Of a stretch of DNA of 64,000 nucleotides, positions 37,120 to 45,696 are shown piece by piece. Both the position numbers and the translations under genes were made by a program. Origin of the DNA: Crenobacter oryzisoli. Lineage in GTDB: Bacteria; Pseudomonadota; Gammaproteobacteria; Burkholderiales; Chromobacteriaceae. Location: assembly GCF_030385785.1 (NCBI RefSeq), contig NZ_JAUEDK010000015.1, positions 1 through 64,000 on the forward strand. Reading direction: 5' to 3'. Every line of letters begins with the position of its first letter. Positions within the stretch are counted from its first letter, which is position 1. The notes below the pieces were generated by a model, which was not told the DNA's origin, made no database searches, and saw nothing but the letters and a program-made list of their open reading frames with translations.

Positions 37120-37154
37120 CAAAAAAAACGGCTCCACCAAAACGGTAGGAGCCG
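37120..37154 (-). terminator. Rho-independent terminator of the AEP transporter operon
   Basis: On the minus strand CGGCTCC / GGAGCCG (7 bp) is followed by eight T. It lies 27 bases beyond the permease stop codon. Confidence 0.85.
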
Positions 37155-37181
37155 CGCAAGGCCTGATGCACTGGATGGGAT

Positions 37182-38873
37182 TCAGCGCCGGCGACGCGCC
37201 ATCCACGCCTCCACGAGTGAGAACAGCACCGACACCAGCGCCGAGGTGAGCACCACCATCGTCGCCATCGCGGCGGCGGCGGCGGTGTTACCGGTATCGT
37301 CGATGGTGATGATCGCCACCGCCGACACGCTGCTGTCCGGCGAGTACAGGAAGATCAGCGCCGACACCGTGGTCATGCCGGCGATGAAGAAGTAGCGCGC
37401 CACGTCGACCAGCGCCGGCAGGCAGATCGGCAGCGTCACCCGACGCAGCGTCACCCAGAACGGCACCTTCAGCGAGGCGGCCACCGCCTCGAACTCGTTG
37501 TCGAGCTGCTTGAGCGCAGTCGCGGCGGTCAGGTGGGCGGTGGTGTAGTAGTGCGCCACCGTGCACACCACCATCAGCGCAAGGCTGCCGTACAGGCCGT
37601 TCAGCGGGTTGGCCGGGTGGTTGAAGAAGAACACGTAACCGAGCCCCAGCACCAGGCCCGGCACCGCCATCGGCAGCATCGCGAAGAAGCGCAGCACCTG
37701 GCGGCCGACGCCGGCCACCTTGAGCTTTTCCACCCAGTAGGCGCCCAGAAACACCAGCGGGGTGCCGAGCAGCGCGGTGGCGGTGGCCAGCTTCAGGCTG
37801 TTGAAGTACACCGCCCAGCCACCGTCGATCTGGCTGAAGTCGTAGTGATCCAGCGTCAGCTTGAGGTTGTACGGCCAGTAGCCAATGAACGAGGCGACGA
37901 TGCCGACGCCGAGCAGCGCCAACAGCAGCACCGACACGCCCGACAGCAGGCCAAACGCCGCCACGTCGCGCAGCGGATCGCGGCCCGGGGTGTACTGCAC
38001 CGCCCGCGCCGTGATCGCCGCCTGCTGGCGCCGCGCAGTGCGACGCTCCAGCACGAAGGCCAGCACCGCCGGCAACAGCAGCATCAGGCCGACCACCGCG
38101 CCACGTTCGAAGTTCTGCTGGCCGATCACCTGCTTGTACGCTTCCACTGCCAGCACGTTGTAGTTGCCGCCCACTACCTTGGGTACGCCGAAGTCGGTGA
38201 TGACCAGAGTGAATACCACCAGGCCCGCCGACAGCAGGCCGTAGCGCGCGCCCGGCAAGGTGATGGTGAAGAACTGCCGCCAGGCACTGGCGCCCATGCT
38301 GCGCGCCGCCTCGAATAGCCGCGCATCGGCGCTGGCAAGCGCGGTCACCAGGATCAGCAGCGCGTGCGGGAAGGTGTAGAACAGCTCGCCGAGCACGATG
38401 CCCCAGAAGCCGTAGATGCTGCCGCCATCCAGCCAGCTTTTCAGCATGCCCTGGTTGCCAAACAGATAAACGATGGAAATCGCCGGCATCAGCGATGGGG
38501 CCAAGAGCGGCGTCAGCGCAATCTGGCGGAACACCGCGCGGCCGACCACCCGGCTGCGCATCAGCGCCCAGGCAAAGCCGAAAGCCAGCGGCAGCACGAT
38601 GGTGGTCACCGTCAGCGACACCACGAAGCTGTTCAGCGTGGCCTGCATCAGGCCGGGCGAATCGAGCACCTCGCCGAAATGGCCAAAGCCGAGACGGCCG
38701 TCGCCCTGCAACAGCGCGCGGCCGAGGATGGCCAGCAGCGGCAGGCCCAACAGCAGCGCCAACAGCGCCACCCACAGCCACACCAGGCCTTGCGCCGTCC
38801 GGGTTTCGCCGTCGGCAGCCTGGCCTAACGCGCCCAGCCGCGCCAGTAGGGGGCGTCGTACCACGCTGCTCAT
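37182..38873 (-). CDS. 2-Aminoethylphosphonate-type ABC transporter permease (fused double permease)
   Basis: 563 residues with about 12 helices: two binding-protein-dependent permease domains in one chain, as in FbpB-like and phosphonate PhnU2-like permeases. EAA loops: LFEAARSMGASAWRQFFTITLPGARYG (first half) and FEAVAASLKVPFWVTLRRVTLPICLP (second half). ATG overlaps the ATPase stop (ATGA). Position beside phnF-phnN and the C-P lyase operon, plus its binding protein, support phosphonate rather than iron as substrate. A longer frame extending to 39,818 is read-through against the ATPase gene. Confidence 0.85.
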   Translation of the reverse strand: MSSVVRRPLLARLGALGQAADGETRTAQGLVWLWVALLALLLGLPLLAILGRALLQGDGRLGFGHFGEVLDSPGLMQATLNSFVVSLTVTTIVLPLAFGFAWALMRSRVVGRAVFRQIALTPLLAPSLMPAISIVYLFGNQGMLKSWLDGGSIYGFWGIVLGELFYTFPHALLILVTALASADARLFEAARSMGASAWRQFFTITLPGARYGLLSAGLVVFTLVITDFGVPKVVGGNYNVLAVEAYKQVIGQQNFERGAVVGLMLLLPAVLAFVLERRTARRQQAAITARAVQYTPGRDPLRDVAAFGLLSGVSVLLLALLGVGIVASFIGYWPYNLKLTLDHYDFSQIDGGWAVYFNSLKLATATALLGTPLVFLGAYWVEKLKVAGVGRQVLRFFAMLPMAVPGLVLGLGYVFFFNHPANPLNGLYGSLALMVVCTVAHYYTTAHLTAATALKQLDNEFEAVAASLKVPFWVTLRRVTLPICLPALVDVARYFFIAGMTTVSALIFLYSPDSSVSAVAIITIDDTGNTAAAAAMATMVVLTSALVSVLFSLVEAWMARRRR

Positions 38874-39964
38874 GCGCGCTCCTCCGGATAGGCCACCAGC
38901 AGTTCGGCCGGCAGCTCGATCGGCACGATCTCGCCCGGCACCAGCGGTTGGCGGTTGAGCATGGACGGGCACACCTCCGCGATCAGCATCACCCCAGGCA
39001 TGCCTTCGGGCAACAGCTGCAGGCGGGTCATCGCGCCGGCGAAGCTGACATCGGCGATGCGCGCCAGCAGCGTGTTCGGTGCCGCTTCCCAGCGCGGCTT
39101 GACCAGGATGTCCTCGGGGCGGACGAACAGGGTGCACGCCTCGCCGGCCGGCACGCCGGCCAGCTTCAGGGTGTGAGCCCCCACCGTCACGCTGTAGGCA
39201 TCGGCGCGGCGTGCCGGCAGCCAGTTGGCCTCGCCGACAAACTCGGCGACGAAGCGGCTGGCCGGACGGCGGTAGATCTCGGCCGGCGTGCCGACCTGTT
39301 CGATGCGGCCGTTGTTCATCACCACCACCCGGTCGGCAATTGCCAGCGCCTCGGCCTGGTCGTGGGTCACCATCAAGGTGGTGACGCCGAGCTTCTTCTG
39401 CAAACGCTTCAGTTCGTCGCGCAGCTTGTCGCGCACCCGCGCATCCAGCGCCGACAAGGGCTCGTCGAGCAGCAAGAGGCCCGGCGAGGTGGCGAGCGCG
39501 CGCGCCAGCGCGACGCGCTGCTGCTGGCCGCCGGACAGCTGCGATGGGTATTTGTCCTCGCTGCCGGGCAGGCCGACCATGTCCAAGAGCTCGCGGACCC
39601 GCTCGCGATGACGGGCGCGCTCGCGGCGCGGGGTCAGACCGTAGGCGATGTTGTCGGCCACGGTCAGGTTGGGGAACAGCGCATAGCTCTGGAACACGAT
39701 GCCATAATCGCGCTTGGCCGGTGGCAGCCGGGTGATGTCGCGATCCTGCAGGGTGATGCGGCCGTCGTCGGGCAGGTCGAGGCCCGCGATCTGGCGCAAC
39801 AGCGTGGTCTTGCCACATCCGGACGGGCCGAGCAGGCAGACGAACTCGCCATGGCGCAGCGCCAGTGATACGCCGTCGAGGGCGGTGAACGCGCCGTAGC
39901 GACGGGTCAGCCCGTGCACGGCAAGATAGGGGGAAGCAGTGAGTATGGTATCGGCGGGTTTCAT
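38870..39964 (-). CDS. 2-Aminoethylphosphonate-type ABC transporter ATP-binding protein
   Basis: 364 residues. Walker A GPSGCGKTT, Q-loop FQSYALFPNLTVADNIAYGL, signature LSGGQQQRVALARAL, Walker B LLLLDEPLSALDARVRDKL, H-loop VTHDQAEAL, and a C-terminal TOBE domain (FVRPEDILVKPRW). Typical of the PotA/FbpC group that includes phosphonate PhnT-like ATPases. Start ATG at 39,962-39,964 with GGAGAG upstream. Middle gene of the three-gene importer. Confidence 0.88.
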   Translation of the reverse strand: MKPADTILTASPYLAVHGLTRRYGAFTALDGVSLALRHGEFVCLLGPSGCGKTTLLRQIAGLDLPDDGRITLQDRDITRLPPAKRDYGIVFQSYALFPNLTVADNIAYGLTPRRERARHRERVRELLDMVGLPGSEDKYPSQLSGGQQQRVALARALATSPGLLLLDEPLSALDARVRDKLRDELKRLQKKLGVTTLMVTHDQAEALAIADRVVVMNNGRIEQVGTPAEIYRRPASRFVAEFVGEANWLPARRADAYSVTVGAHTLKLAGVPAGEACTLFVRPEDILVKPRWEAAPNTLLARIADVSFAGAMTRLQLLPEGMPGVMLIAEVCPSMLNRQPLVPGEIVPIELPAELLVAYPEERA

Positions 39965-40054
39965 CGGGCTCTCCGGAAGCTCACCAAAGCCGGCCAGGCG
40001 GCCGGCTTCAGTCAACGTCCGCGTAACGGGACGATCAGGCAAGAGGAGCTCCCG

Positions 40055-41071
40055 TCAGCTCTTCGGTGCAGCCTTGCTTTCGTAACGCTTGCTCCACTCC
40101 TTCAGGATGGAATCGCGCTCCTGGGCGGCCCACGAGAAGTTGTTCTTCACCAGACGCTTGGAGTAGTCGGCCGGAATGAACGGGTTCTGCTTGGCCACGC
40201 CCGGCATGGCCAGCACGGCGTAGTTCTTGTCGTACTGCTCCATCGCCTCGCGGCTGGCTGCGAAGTCGGCCAGCTTCTTGGCGGCGTCCAGGTTCTTGGT
40301 GCCCTTCATGATGGCAGTGGCTTCCAGATCCCAGCCCAGGCCTTCTTTCGGGAAGATCAGGTCAATCGGGGCGCCCTTCTCTTTCAGCTGTGCGCCGCGG
40401 TATTCGAACGAGATGCCGATCGGGTACTCACCCGAAGCGGCCATGGTGCACGGCTTGGAGCCCGAGTGCAGGTACTGGGCGATGTTGCCGTGCAGGCGGT
40501 CCATGTAGTCCCAGCCCTTCTTCTCGCCGAACATCTGCAGCCAGGCCGATACGTCGAGGAAGCCGGTGCCGCTCGAAGCCGGGTGCGGCATCACGATCTG
40601 GCCCTTGTAGATCGGCTTGGTCAGGTCTTCCCAGCTGGTCGGCTTCGGCAGGCCCTTCTTGGCCGCTTCTACTGTGTTGAAACAGACGGTGGCAGCCCAA
40701 ACGTCCATGCCCACCCACTTCGGCGGGTTAGCCGAGTCGCGGAAGTGCGGGGTGATCTGGCCCAGACCCTTCGGCGCGTACGGCTGCAGCATGTTCTGGT
40801 TCGCGAGCACCTGCAGGCTGGTGGCGGCCAGGCCCCACACCACATCGGCCTGCGGGTTGTTCTTCTCGGACAGCAGCTTGGCGGTGATCACGCCGGTCGA
40901 TTCGCGCACCCAGCGGATCTTGATGTCCGGGTTGGCCTTGGCGAACGCTTCTTCATACGGCTTGATCTGGTCCGCTTCCAGGGCAGTGTAGACGGTCAGC
41001 GTGCTGGCGGCAGTGGCGCTCAGCGAAACGAGGGCCACGGCGGTCGCGGCGAACAGGGACTTGAGCTGCAT
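40055..41071 (-). CDS. 2-Aminoethylphosphonate-type ABC transporter substrate-binding protein
   Basis: 338 residues. Signal peptide MQLKSLFAATAVALVSLSATAA, then a family-1 binding fold: STLTVYTALEADQIKPYEEAFAKANPDI, RWVRESTGVITAKLLSEKNNPQADVVWGLAATS, and GIPHPASSGTGFLDV-like VMPHPASSGTGF. Sequence character (VRESTGVITAKLL, SGTGFLDVSAWLQ) fits the 2-aminoethylphosphonate group more than ferric iron. First gene of the importer operon; a PhnF-type palindromic site lies just upstream at 41,089. Confidence 0.85.
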   Translation of the reverse strand: MQLKSLFAATAVALVSLSATAASTLTVYTALEADQIKPYEEAFAKANPDIKIRWVRESTGVITAKLLSEKNNPQADVVWGLAATSLQVLANQNMLQPYAPKGLGQITPHFRDSANPPKWVGMDVWAATVCFNTVEAAKKGLPKPTSWEDLTKPIYKGQIVMPHPASSGTGFLDVSAWLQMFGEKKGWDYMDRLHGNIAQYLHSGSKPCTMAASGEYPIGISFEYRGAQLKEKGAPIDLIFPKEGLGWDLEATAIMKGTKNLDAAKKLADFAASREAMEQYDKNYAVLAMPGVAKQNPFIPADYSKRLVKNNFSWAAQERDSILKEWSKRYESKAAPKS

Positions 41072-41088
41072 GGTTACACTCCAAAAGG

Positions 41089-41118
41089 TTAGACGTATAG
41101 ATGAATTTGTCTACGTAA
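41089..41118. promoter_or_regulatory. Probable PhnF operator upstream of the phosphonate importer
   Basis: TTAGACGTATAGAT (41,089-41,102) followed at 41,109 by GTCTACGTAA: TAGAC and GTCTA face each other. The core TAGACGTNTAG also occurs as a perfect palindrome at 43,301 next to phnF, so one GntR/HutC-type regulator may control both operons. Confidence 0.55.
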
Positions 41119-41270
41119 CTGCACACAACAAAGCTGAGTAACGCCGCTACCTTAAATCTCGCTCGTTACAGCCCAGTGACGGCATCGTGACAATTCGATT
41201 CGAATAAGCGTCGCCAATCCAATCTAGGGTGTGTCAGCGACTCTCCAACCCCGGCCGCGCCACCGACCTC

Positions 41271-41834
41271 TCAGTGCGGAACCGTTTCTCCGCGCAGCCA
41301 AGCAAGCAACGTCTCGCCCGCTTCCGCCAGCTCCCCATCATTCAGCAGCACCCGTGCATTCGTCGGCGGGCTGAATGCGCCGGCTTCGGCCAACCTCTGG
41401 TGTATCTGCTCCTCGCTTTCTCGACCGCGTGCTGCCAGCCGCTGCGCCAGCACCTCGGAACTGGCACCGATCCACAGCGGGATCAATCCGGGGAAGCGTC
41501 GCTCGGCTAAAGGCAGTGCAGAACGCGAGCCGTTCACCACCACATCCAGACCCCGCGCCAGCCACTGCTCCACCTCGATGCCGATACCGTAGGACAAGTC
41601 GTTGCGATGCCATGTCAGTACGAACAGGCCGGCTCGCTCGCGCAGGGCAAACTCGTCGGGGCGCAGCGCCACATGGTTCTCGCCGCCGGCATCGGCCGGT
41701 CGGGTGATATAGCGGTGTGCAAACAGCACGCACGCCTCGGCACCTAGCCGCTCGCGCGCGTAGTTGATCACCGAGTCCTTGCCGGCGCCGGACGGGCCGA
41801 GCACATACCAGAGACGTCCGCGTTTAGTGGTCAT
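41271..41834 (-). CDS. phnN: Ribose 1,5-bisphosphate phosphokinase
   Basis: 187 residues. ATP-dependent conversion of ribose 1,5-bisphosphate to PRPP, last step of the C-P lyase pathway. Guanylate-kinase-like fold: P-loop GPSGAGKDS (about 13-21), HRYITRPADAGGENHVAL, FVLTWHRNDLSYGI, and VVVNGSRSALPLAERRF. All match PhnN. ATG overlaps the DUF1045 gene end by 11 bases, so the two are coupled. Last gene of the phnF-DUF1045-phnN operon, which is divergent from phnG. Confidence 0.92.
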   Translation of the reverse strand: MTTKRGRLWYVLGPSGAGKDSVINYARERLGAEACVLFAHRYITRPADAGGENHVALRPDEFALRERAGLFVLTWHRNDLSYGIGIEVEQWLARGLDVVVNGSRSALPLAERRFPGLIPLWIGASSEVLAQRLAARGRESEEQIHQRLAEAGAFSPPTNARVLLNDGELAEAGETLLAWLRGETVPH

Positions 41835-42525
41835 GGCGTTGCACCTCCCCGTCGAAGCCGATGTGGGCGACGCAGTGGAACGGCGCGCCAGGCGCCGGCT
41901 CGACGAACAGCGCGATCGCGTCGATCTCGGCAGTTAGCGCACCACCGGCGAAGTGTGTCTCCGCCAACGTGGCGAGCCGCTCGGCCTCGGCCGGGTCGGC
42001 CAACCGGTCGCTCAGCGTCAGGTGGAAGCGGTAATACTCGAACACGTAGGGATAGCCCCAGCGCGCCAGCAGCGCCCGCTCGCGTGCGGTCAGGCTGGCG
42101 GCCCGGCGCGCTTGGGCGGCGGCGTCCGGCAACTGGGCCAGTGGCGCAAGGCCGACCATGCAGGCGGCAGCCAGTTCGGCCAGGCTTGCGGTGCCGTCCG
42201 CAGGGCGCAGCGCCAGGAAGCCGGCCAAGGTCTCGATGCGCAGCGGTACGGTGAACGGCGCGAAGCGTTGCGCCAGTGCCTGCGTCGTGGCGATCAGTTC
42301 GGCCTCGCCGATCTCCGGCACCGGCGCGAATGGCGCCTTCAGCGTGGCATGCCAGCCGTAGCAGGCAGGCGCGGCGGTGAGCTGGCTAAAACGTTCGGCC
42401 GACAGGCTGTCCATGATCGGCCGAGCCACCGCCTGGCCGCTCACCGCATCGCGGCCAAGCCAAGCGGCGCCGCGCTCTGCCAAGTCACTGCCCGGACGCG
42501 GCGCGTAATAGAGCGCGTAGCGCAT
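41824..42525 (-). CDS. DUF1045 phosphonate-metabolism protein, 2H-phosphoesterase-like
   Basis: 233 residues. Two H-x-T motifs, His59-Ala-Thr61 in YGWHATLKAPF and His168-Leu-Thr170 in YYRFHLTLSD, are the catalytic pattern of 2H phosphoesterases. DUF1045 genes regularly occur in C-P lyase clusters that lack PhnP, and no PhnP-like gene is present here. It therefore probably opens the cyclic ribose phosphate made by PhnJ, giving the substrate for PhnN; this is inference. Start taken at ATG 42,523-42,525 (a GTG one codon earlier is equally placed); it overlaps the phnF stop. Confidence 0.85.
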   Translation of the reverse strand: MRYALYYAPRPGSDLAERGAAWLGRDAVSGQAVARPIMDSLSAERFSQLTAAPACYGWHATLKAPFAPVPEIGEAELIATTQALAQRFAPFTVPLRIETLAGFLALRPADGTASLAELAAACMVGLAPLAQLPDAAAQARRAASLTARERALLARWGYPYVFEYYRFHLTLSDRLADPAEAERLATLAETHFAGGALTAEIDAIALFVEPAPGAPFHCVAHIGFDGEVQRHDH

Positions 42526-43253
42526 CACTCGCCCTCCTCTTCCATCACCAGCTGCACCAGGTCGCCGTTGAAACGGGTGACGCCGTACTGCACCGGGACG
42601 CCCTGGGCGTCGACGTTCAGCGACTTCACGTGCAGCACCGGGCGGTTCTTCGGCAGATGCAGGTAATCGACCGTCTCGGCATCGGGCAGCCGCGCGCTGA
42701 CCTTGGTGAAGCGTCGGGTGTAGTCGGCTACGCCGAAGTGCGCCAGCGTGCGTGTCACCGAATGCAACTCGGCGTACACAGCCGGCAGCCCCGGGAAGCG
42801 CGCAGCTGGGAAGAACAAGGTCGCGGTGTCGACGATGCGACCGTCGACGCGGCTGACGGTCTTAATGCGGTACAGCTCGCTGCCCGGTGCCACGTCGAGC
42901 AGTTCGGCCAGCTCGGCGTTGGCCGGCACCGTGTCGCTCGCCATGAGCTCAATGTCGGAGCGCAGGTTCTGGCGCGCCATGTTCTGCGAGAAGCGAGTGC
43001 GCTTGCTGATCGCGTAGTCGATGGCGTTTTCCTGCACGAAGGTGCCGCGCCCCTGCTCGACGCGTAGCAGGCCGCGTTCGACCAGCGCCGACACCGCGCG
43101 GCGGATGGTGTGGCGGTTCACCGCGAAGCGTTCGGCCAGCTGCAGTTCGGTGGGGATGCGTTCGCCGGTCGGCATCGCGCCACTGGCGATGTCTTCTGCC
43201 AGGGCGCCTTCGATCTGGCGCCATACGGCGATGCCCGAGCCACGTTCGATCAT
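42525..43253 (-). CDS. phnF: GntR/HutC-family phosphonate regulator
   Basis: 242 residues. N-terminal winged helix (IPTELQLAERFAVNRHTIRRAVSALVERGLLRVEQGRGTFV, shown by FAVNRHTIRRAVSALVERG) and a C-terminal UTRA ligand domain. Strong ribosome site AAGGAG. Located between the two arms of the phosphonate region, with palindromes upstream of itself, of phnG and of the importer, so it probably represses all three units. Its stop overlaps the DUF1045 start. Confidence 0.92.
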   Translation of the reverse strand: MIERGSGIAVWRQIEGALAEDIASGAMPTGERIPTELQLAERFAVNRHTIRRAVSALVERGLLRVEQGRGTFVQENAIDYAISKRTRFSQNMARQNLRSDIELMASDTVPANAELAELLDVAPGSELYRIKTVSRVDGRIVDTATLFFPAARFPGLPAVYAELHSVTRTLAHFGVADYTRRFTKVSARLPDAETVDYLHLPKNRPVLHVKSLNVDAQGVPVQYGVTRFNGDLVQLVMEEEGE

Positions 43254-43296
43254 GGAATCTCCTTCTTTATGGATGCGGTGCGAACGGCTTGCACCA

Positions 43297-43314
43297 AGCC
43301 TAGACGTCTAGGCT
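43297..43314. promoter_or_regulatory. Perfect 18-bp palindrome upstream of phnF: probable PhnF operator
   Basis: AGCCTAGACGTCTAGGCT is its own reverse complement. It lies 44 bases upstream of the phnF start codon, in the phnF-phnG divergent region, a position fit for autoregulation. Its core recurs at the importer promoter. Confidence 0.7.
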
Positions 43315-43385
43315 CGACATTGAACCGTCACAAATATTTCACCGGATTGTGCTGTTAAAACCGTGTTGCTGGCTATTATCATTCA

Positions 43386-43404
43386 GTCGTCTATACGTTT
43401 ATAT
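43386..43404. promoter_or_regulatory. Second probable PhnF site, phnG side
   Basis: GTCGTCTATACGTTTATAT contains GTCTATAC, an exact fit to the GTnTAnAC pattern of HutC-subfamily regulators. It lies just before the MITE that separates it from phnG. Confidence 0.5.
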
Positions 43405-43417
43405 GAATTTTTTCTGA

Positions 43418-43558
43418 GAATCTGTTTACGATCTTGCGAACGAAGGGTCAGCCAAGGCGAAATGACGCGAAAACGCGGAGTGGACATGAAGTCCATGAGC
43501 AGTTTGAGCGGCATTTCAACGCAGGATCACCCGAGTGCAGCAGATCGTGAACAGGTTC
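43418..43558 (+). mobile_element. MITE-like element, copy B (141 bp), in the phnG leader
   Basis: Diverged copy: ends GAATCTGTTTACGATCT and CAGATCGTGAACAGGTTC, flanked by TGA and GGA (one mismatch). Its central hairpin is TGGAC/GTCCA instead of CTTATC/GATAAG of the other copies. It ends 22 bases before the phnG start, so the phn operon leader is mostly MITE. It is the oldest-looking of the three. Confidence 0.8.
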
Positions 43559-43580
43559 GGATAACGACGCGACGGTAACC

Positions 43581-44030
43581 ATGACCTCAATCACGATCCC
43601 GCAACGTCAGCACTGGATGCGCATCCTGGCGCTGACCCCGCCCGAGCGGCTGGCCGAGGCGCTGGCCCCGGCCCTGTCCGCCCATCCCGGACACCACTGG
43701 CTGCGCCGCCCCGAAACCGGCCTAGTCATGCTTCGCGGCCGCGCCGGCGGTACCGGCGCCCAGTTCAACCTCGGCGAGGCCAGCGTCACCCGTGCCTCGG
43801 TGTCGCTGGCGGGCCAGATCGGCCACGCTTGGGTACGCGGCTCCAACGCCCGCCACGCCGAACTGGCCGCGCTGGCCGACGCACTCTTGCAATGCCCGGC
43901 CCACCATGCCGACCTGATGGCCGGCGTGATCGCGCCGCTGGAGGCCGAGTTGGTCGAACGCCGCGCCACGGTCAGCCGCGCCGCCGCGGCGAGCAAGGTC
44001 GAGTTCTTTACGATGGTCCGGGGGGAATGA
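43581..44030 (+). CDS. phnG: C-P lyase core subunit PhnG
   Basis: 149 residues, family length. Part of the PhnGHIJ core complex; with PhnI, PhnH and PhnL it makes ribose phosphonate triphosphate from ATP and alkylphosphonate. Marks: HHWLRRPETGLVMLRGRAGGTGAQFNLGEASVTRASVSL, seen as GGTGAQFNLGEASVTR, and GHAWVRGSNARHAELAALADALLQ. First gene of the rightward phn operon; the MITE ends 22 bases upstream. Stop overlaps phnH. Confidence 0.95.
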   Translation: MTSITIPQRQHWMRILALTPPERLAEALAPALSAHPGHHWLRRPETGLVMLRGRAGGTGAQFNLGEASVTRASVSLAGQIGHAWVRGSNARHAELAALADALLQCPAHHADLMAGVIAPLEAELVERRATVSRAAAASKVEFFTMVRGE

Positions 44031-44605
44031 TGTTACTGCCGCAATTTGACAAGCCGGTGCACGACGCCCAACGCACCTTCCGCATCGTCCTCTCCGCCTT
44101 GGCCGAACCGCTCGCGCCGCTTGCATTGCCGGTGCTGCCGCCAGCCCCACAGGGCCTGTTGCCCGGCACCGCCGCCGTGCTGCTGACCCTGCTCGACCAG
44201 GAAGTGAGCCTGTTTTCGGCCAACCTGCCCGCCGACACCAACGACTGGCTGCGCTTTCACACCGGCGTGCGCCTTGCCGACACCGTCGCCGACGGCGACT
44301 TCGTGTTGGTACGCGACGGCGAGACCGTGCCGCAGCTCGCCTCCCTCAAGGCCGGCGAGGCCGCCTACCCGGACCGCTCGGCGACCGTGATCATCGAGAC
44401 CGCCCGCTTCGGCACCGACCAGGTCGAGGGCTGCGGCCCCGGTTTCGCCGCGCCGCGCCGCTTCGGCGCCAGCGCGCTCTCCGCCGCCTTCTGGGCCGAC
44501 TGGTGGATCAACCACGCGCGCTTCCCGCTCGGCGTCGACCTGCTGCTGGTCAGCGCCGACGCGGTGGCCGGTCTGCCACGGACTACCCAAGTGACGGAGA
44601 TCTAA
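44027..44605 (+). CDS. phnH: C-P lyase core subunit PhnH
   Basis: 192 residues. PhnH domain: FDKPVHDAQRTFRIVLSALAEP at the N-terminus and LFSANLPADTNDWLRFHTG further on, both typical. Essential structural subunit of the PhnGHIJ complex. ATG overlaps the phnG stop (AATGATG; the second ATG is an alternative start). Two bases before phnI. Confidence 0.95.
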   Translation: MMLLPQFDKPVHDAQRTFRIVLSALAEPLAPLALPVLPPAPQGLLPGTAAVLLTLLDQEVSLFSANLPADTNDWLRFHTGVRLADTVADGDFVLVRDGETVPQLASLKAGEAAYPDRSATVIIETARFGTDQVEGCGPGFAAPRRFGASALSAAFWADWWINHARFPLGVDLLLVSADAVAGLPRTTQVTEI

Positions 44606-44607
44606 TC

Positions 44608-45696
44608 ATGTATGTAGCCGTCAAAGGCGGGGAAACCGCCATCCTGAATTCCTACGAGCTGCTCGCCGCCGACCGCCGCGGCGATCAGGACACCCCCGAG
44701 CTGACCCTCGCCCAGATCAAGGGGCAGATGCGCCTGGCGCTGGCGCGGGTGATGCAGGAAGGCTCGCTGTACGACGAGGACCTGGCCGCGCTGGCGTTGA
44801 AACAGGCGTCCGGCGATGTGACCGAAGCGGTGTTCCTGCTGCGCGCCTTCCGCACCACGCTGCCGCGCCTGGGCTACAGCCTGCCGCTCGACACCGCCGC
44901 AATGCGGGTGCGCCGCCGCGTGTCCGGCACCTTCAAGGATGTGCCAGGCGGCCAGGTGCTCGGCCCGACCCCGGACTACACCCAGCGCCTGCTCGACTTC
45001 GGCCTGACCGGCAGCGACAGCGCGCCGAGCCCGACCTTGGCCGAACAGCCGCTGCCGGAGCGCCTGCCCTGCGTGCTCGACGTGCTGGGCAGCGAGGGGC
45101 TGATCGAGCCGGAACGCCCGGCCGACGGCGACCCGGCCCCGAAGGACCTGACCCGCGAGCCGCTGATGTTCCCGGCCGACCGCGCCACCCGCCTGCAGAA
45201 CCTGGCGCGCGGCGACGAGGGCTACCTGCTCGGCCTCGCCTACTCCACCCAGCGCGGCTACGCCGAGAGCCACCCCTTCGCCGGCGAGATCCGCATGGGC
45301 GAAGTGGCGGTGACGGTGTGCCCGGAAGAGCTCGGTTTCGAGATCGAGATCGGCGAAGTGACGCTGACCGAATGCCAGATGATCAACCAGTTCGCCGGCA
45401 GCCGCACCGCGCCGCCACAGTTCACCCGCGGCTACGGCCTGTCGTTCGGCGAGGGCGAGCGCAAGGCGATGGCGATGGCGCTGGTCGACCGCAGCCTGCG
45501 CGCCGCCGAGCTGGGCGAAGACGTCCACGCCCCGGCGCAGCAGCAGGAATTCGTCCTGTACCACACCGACAACGTCGAAGCGTCCGGCTTCGTGCAGCAC
45601 CTGAAACTGCCGCACTACGTGGACTTCCAGGCCGAACTGTCGCTGATCCGCACCCTGCGCAAGCAATTCGACGCCCAGCAAGGGGACGAGGCATGA
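44608..45696 (+). CDS. phnI: C-P lyase core subunit PhnI
   Basis: 362 residues. Central subunit and nucleosidase-like component that displaces adenine from ATP. Opens MYVAVKGGETAILNSYELL; has EPLMFPADRATRLQNLARGDEGYLLGLAYSTQRGYAESHPFAGEIR and TECQMINQF, typical of PhnI. C-terminus LPHYVDFQAELSLIRTLRKQF also matches. Overlaps phnJ by four bases. Confidence 0.95.
   Translation: MYVAVKGGETAILNSYELLAADRRGDQDTPELTLAQIKGQMRLALARVMQEGSLYDEDLAALALKQASGDVTEAVFLLRAFRTTLPRLGYSLPLDTAAMRVRRRVSGTFKDVPGGQVLGPTPDYTQRLLDFGLTGSDSAPSPTLAEQPLPERLPCVLDVLGSEGLIEPERPADGDPAPKDLTREPLMFPADRATRLQNLARGDEGYLLGLAYSTQRGYAESHPFAGEIRMGEVAVTVCPEELGFEIEIGEVTLTECQMINQFAGSRTAPPQFTRGYGLSFGEGERKAMAMALVDRSLRAAELGEDVHAPAQQQEFVLYHTDNVEASGFVQHLKLPHYVDFQAELSLIRTLRKQFDAQQGDEA

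Noticed and set aside
37182-39818. Very long minus-strand frame that appears to fuse the phosphonate permease to an upstream domain
   Set aside because: The upstream part is the ATPase gene read in the wrong frame; the permease has its own ATG overlapping the ATPase stop.
37182-41071. Ferric iron (Fbp/Afu) transporter
   Set aside because: Architecture is similar, but the binding protein character, PhnF-like site and phn neighbourhood favour aminoethylphosphonate.
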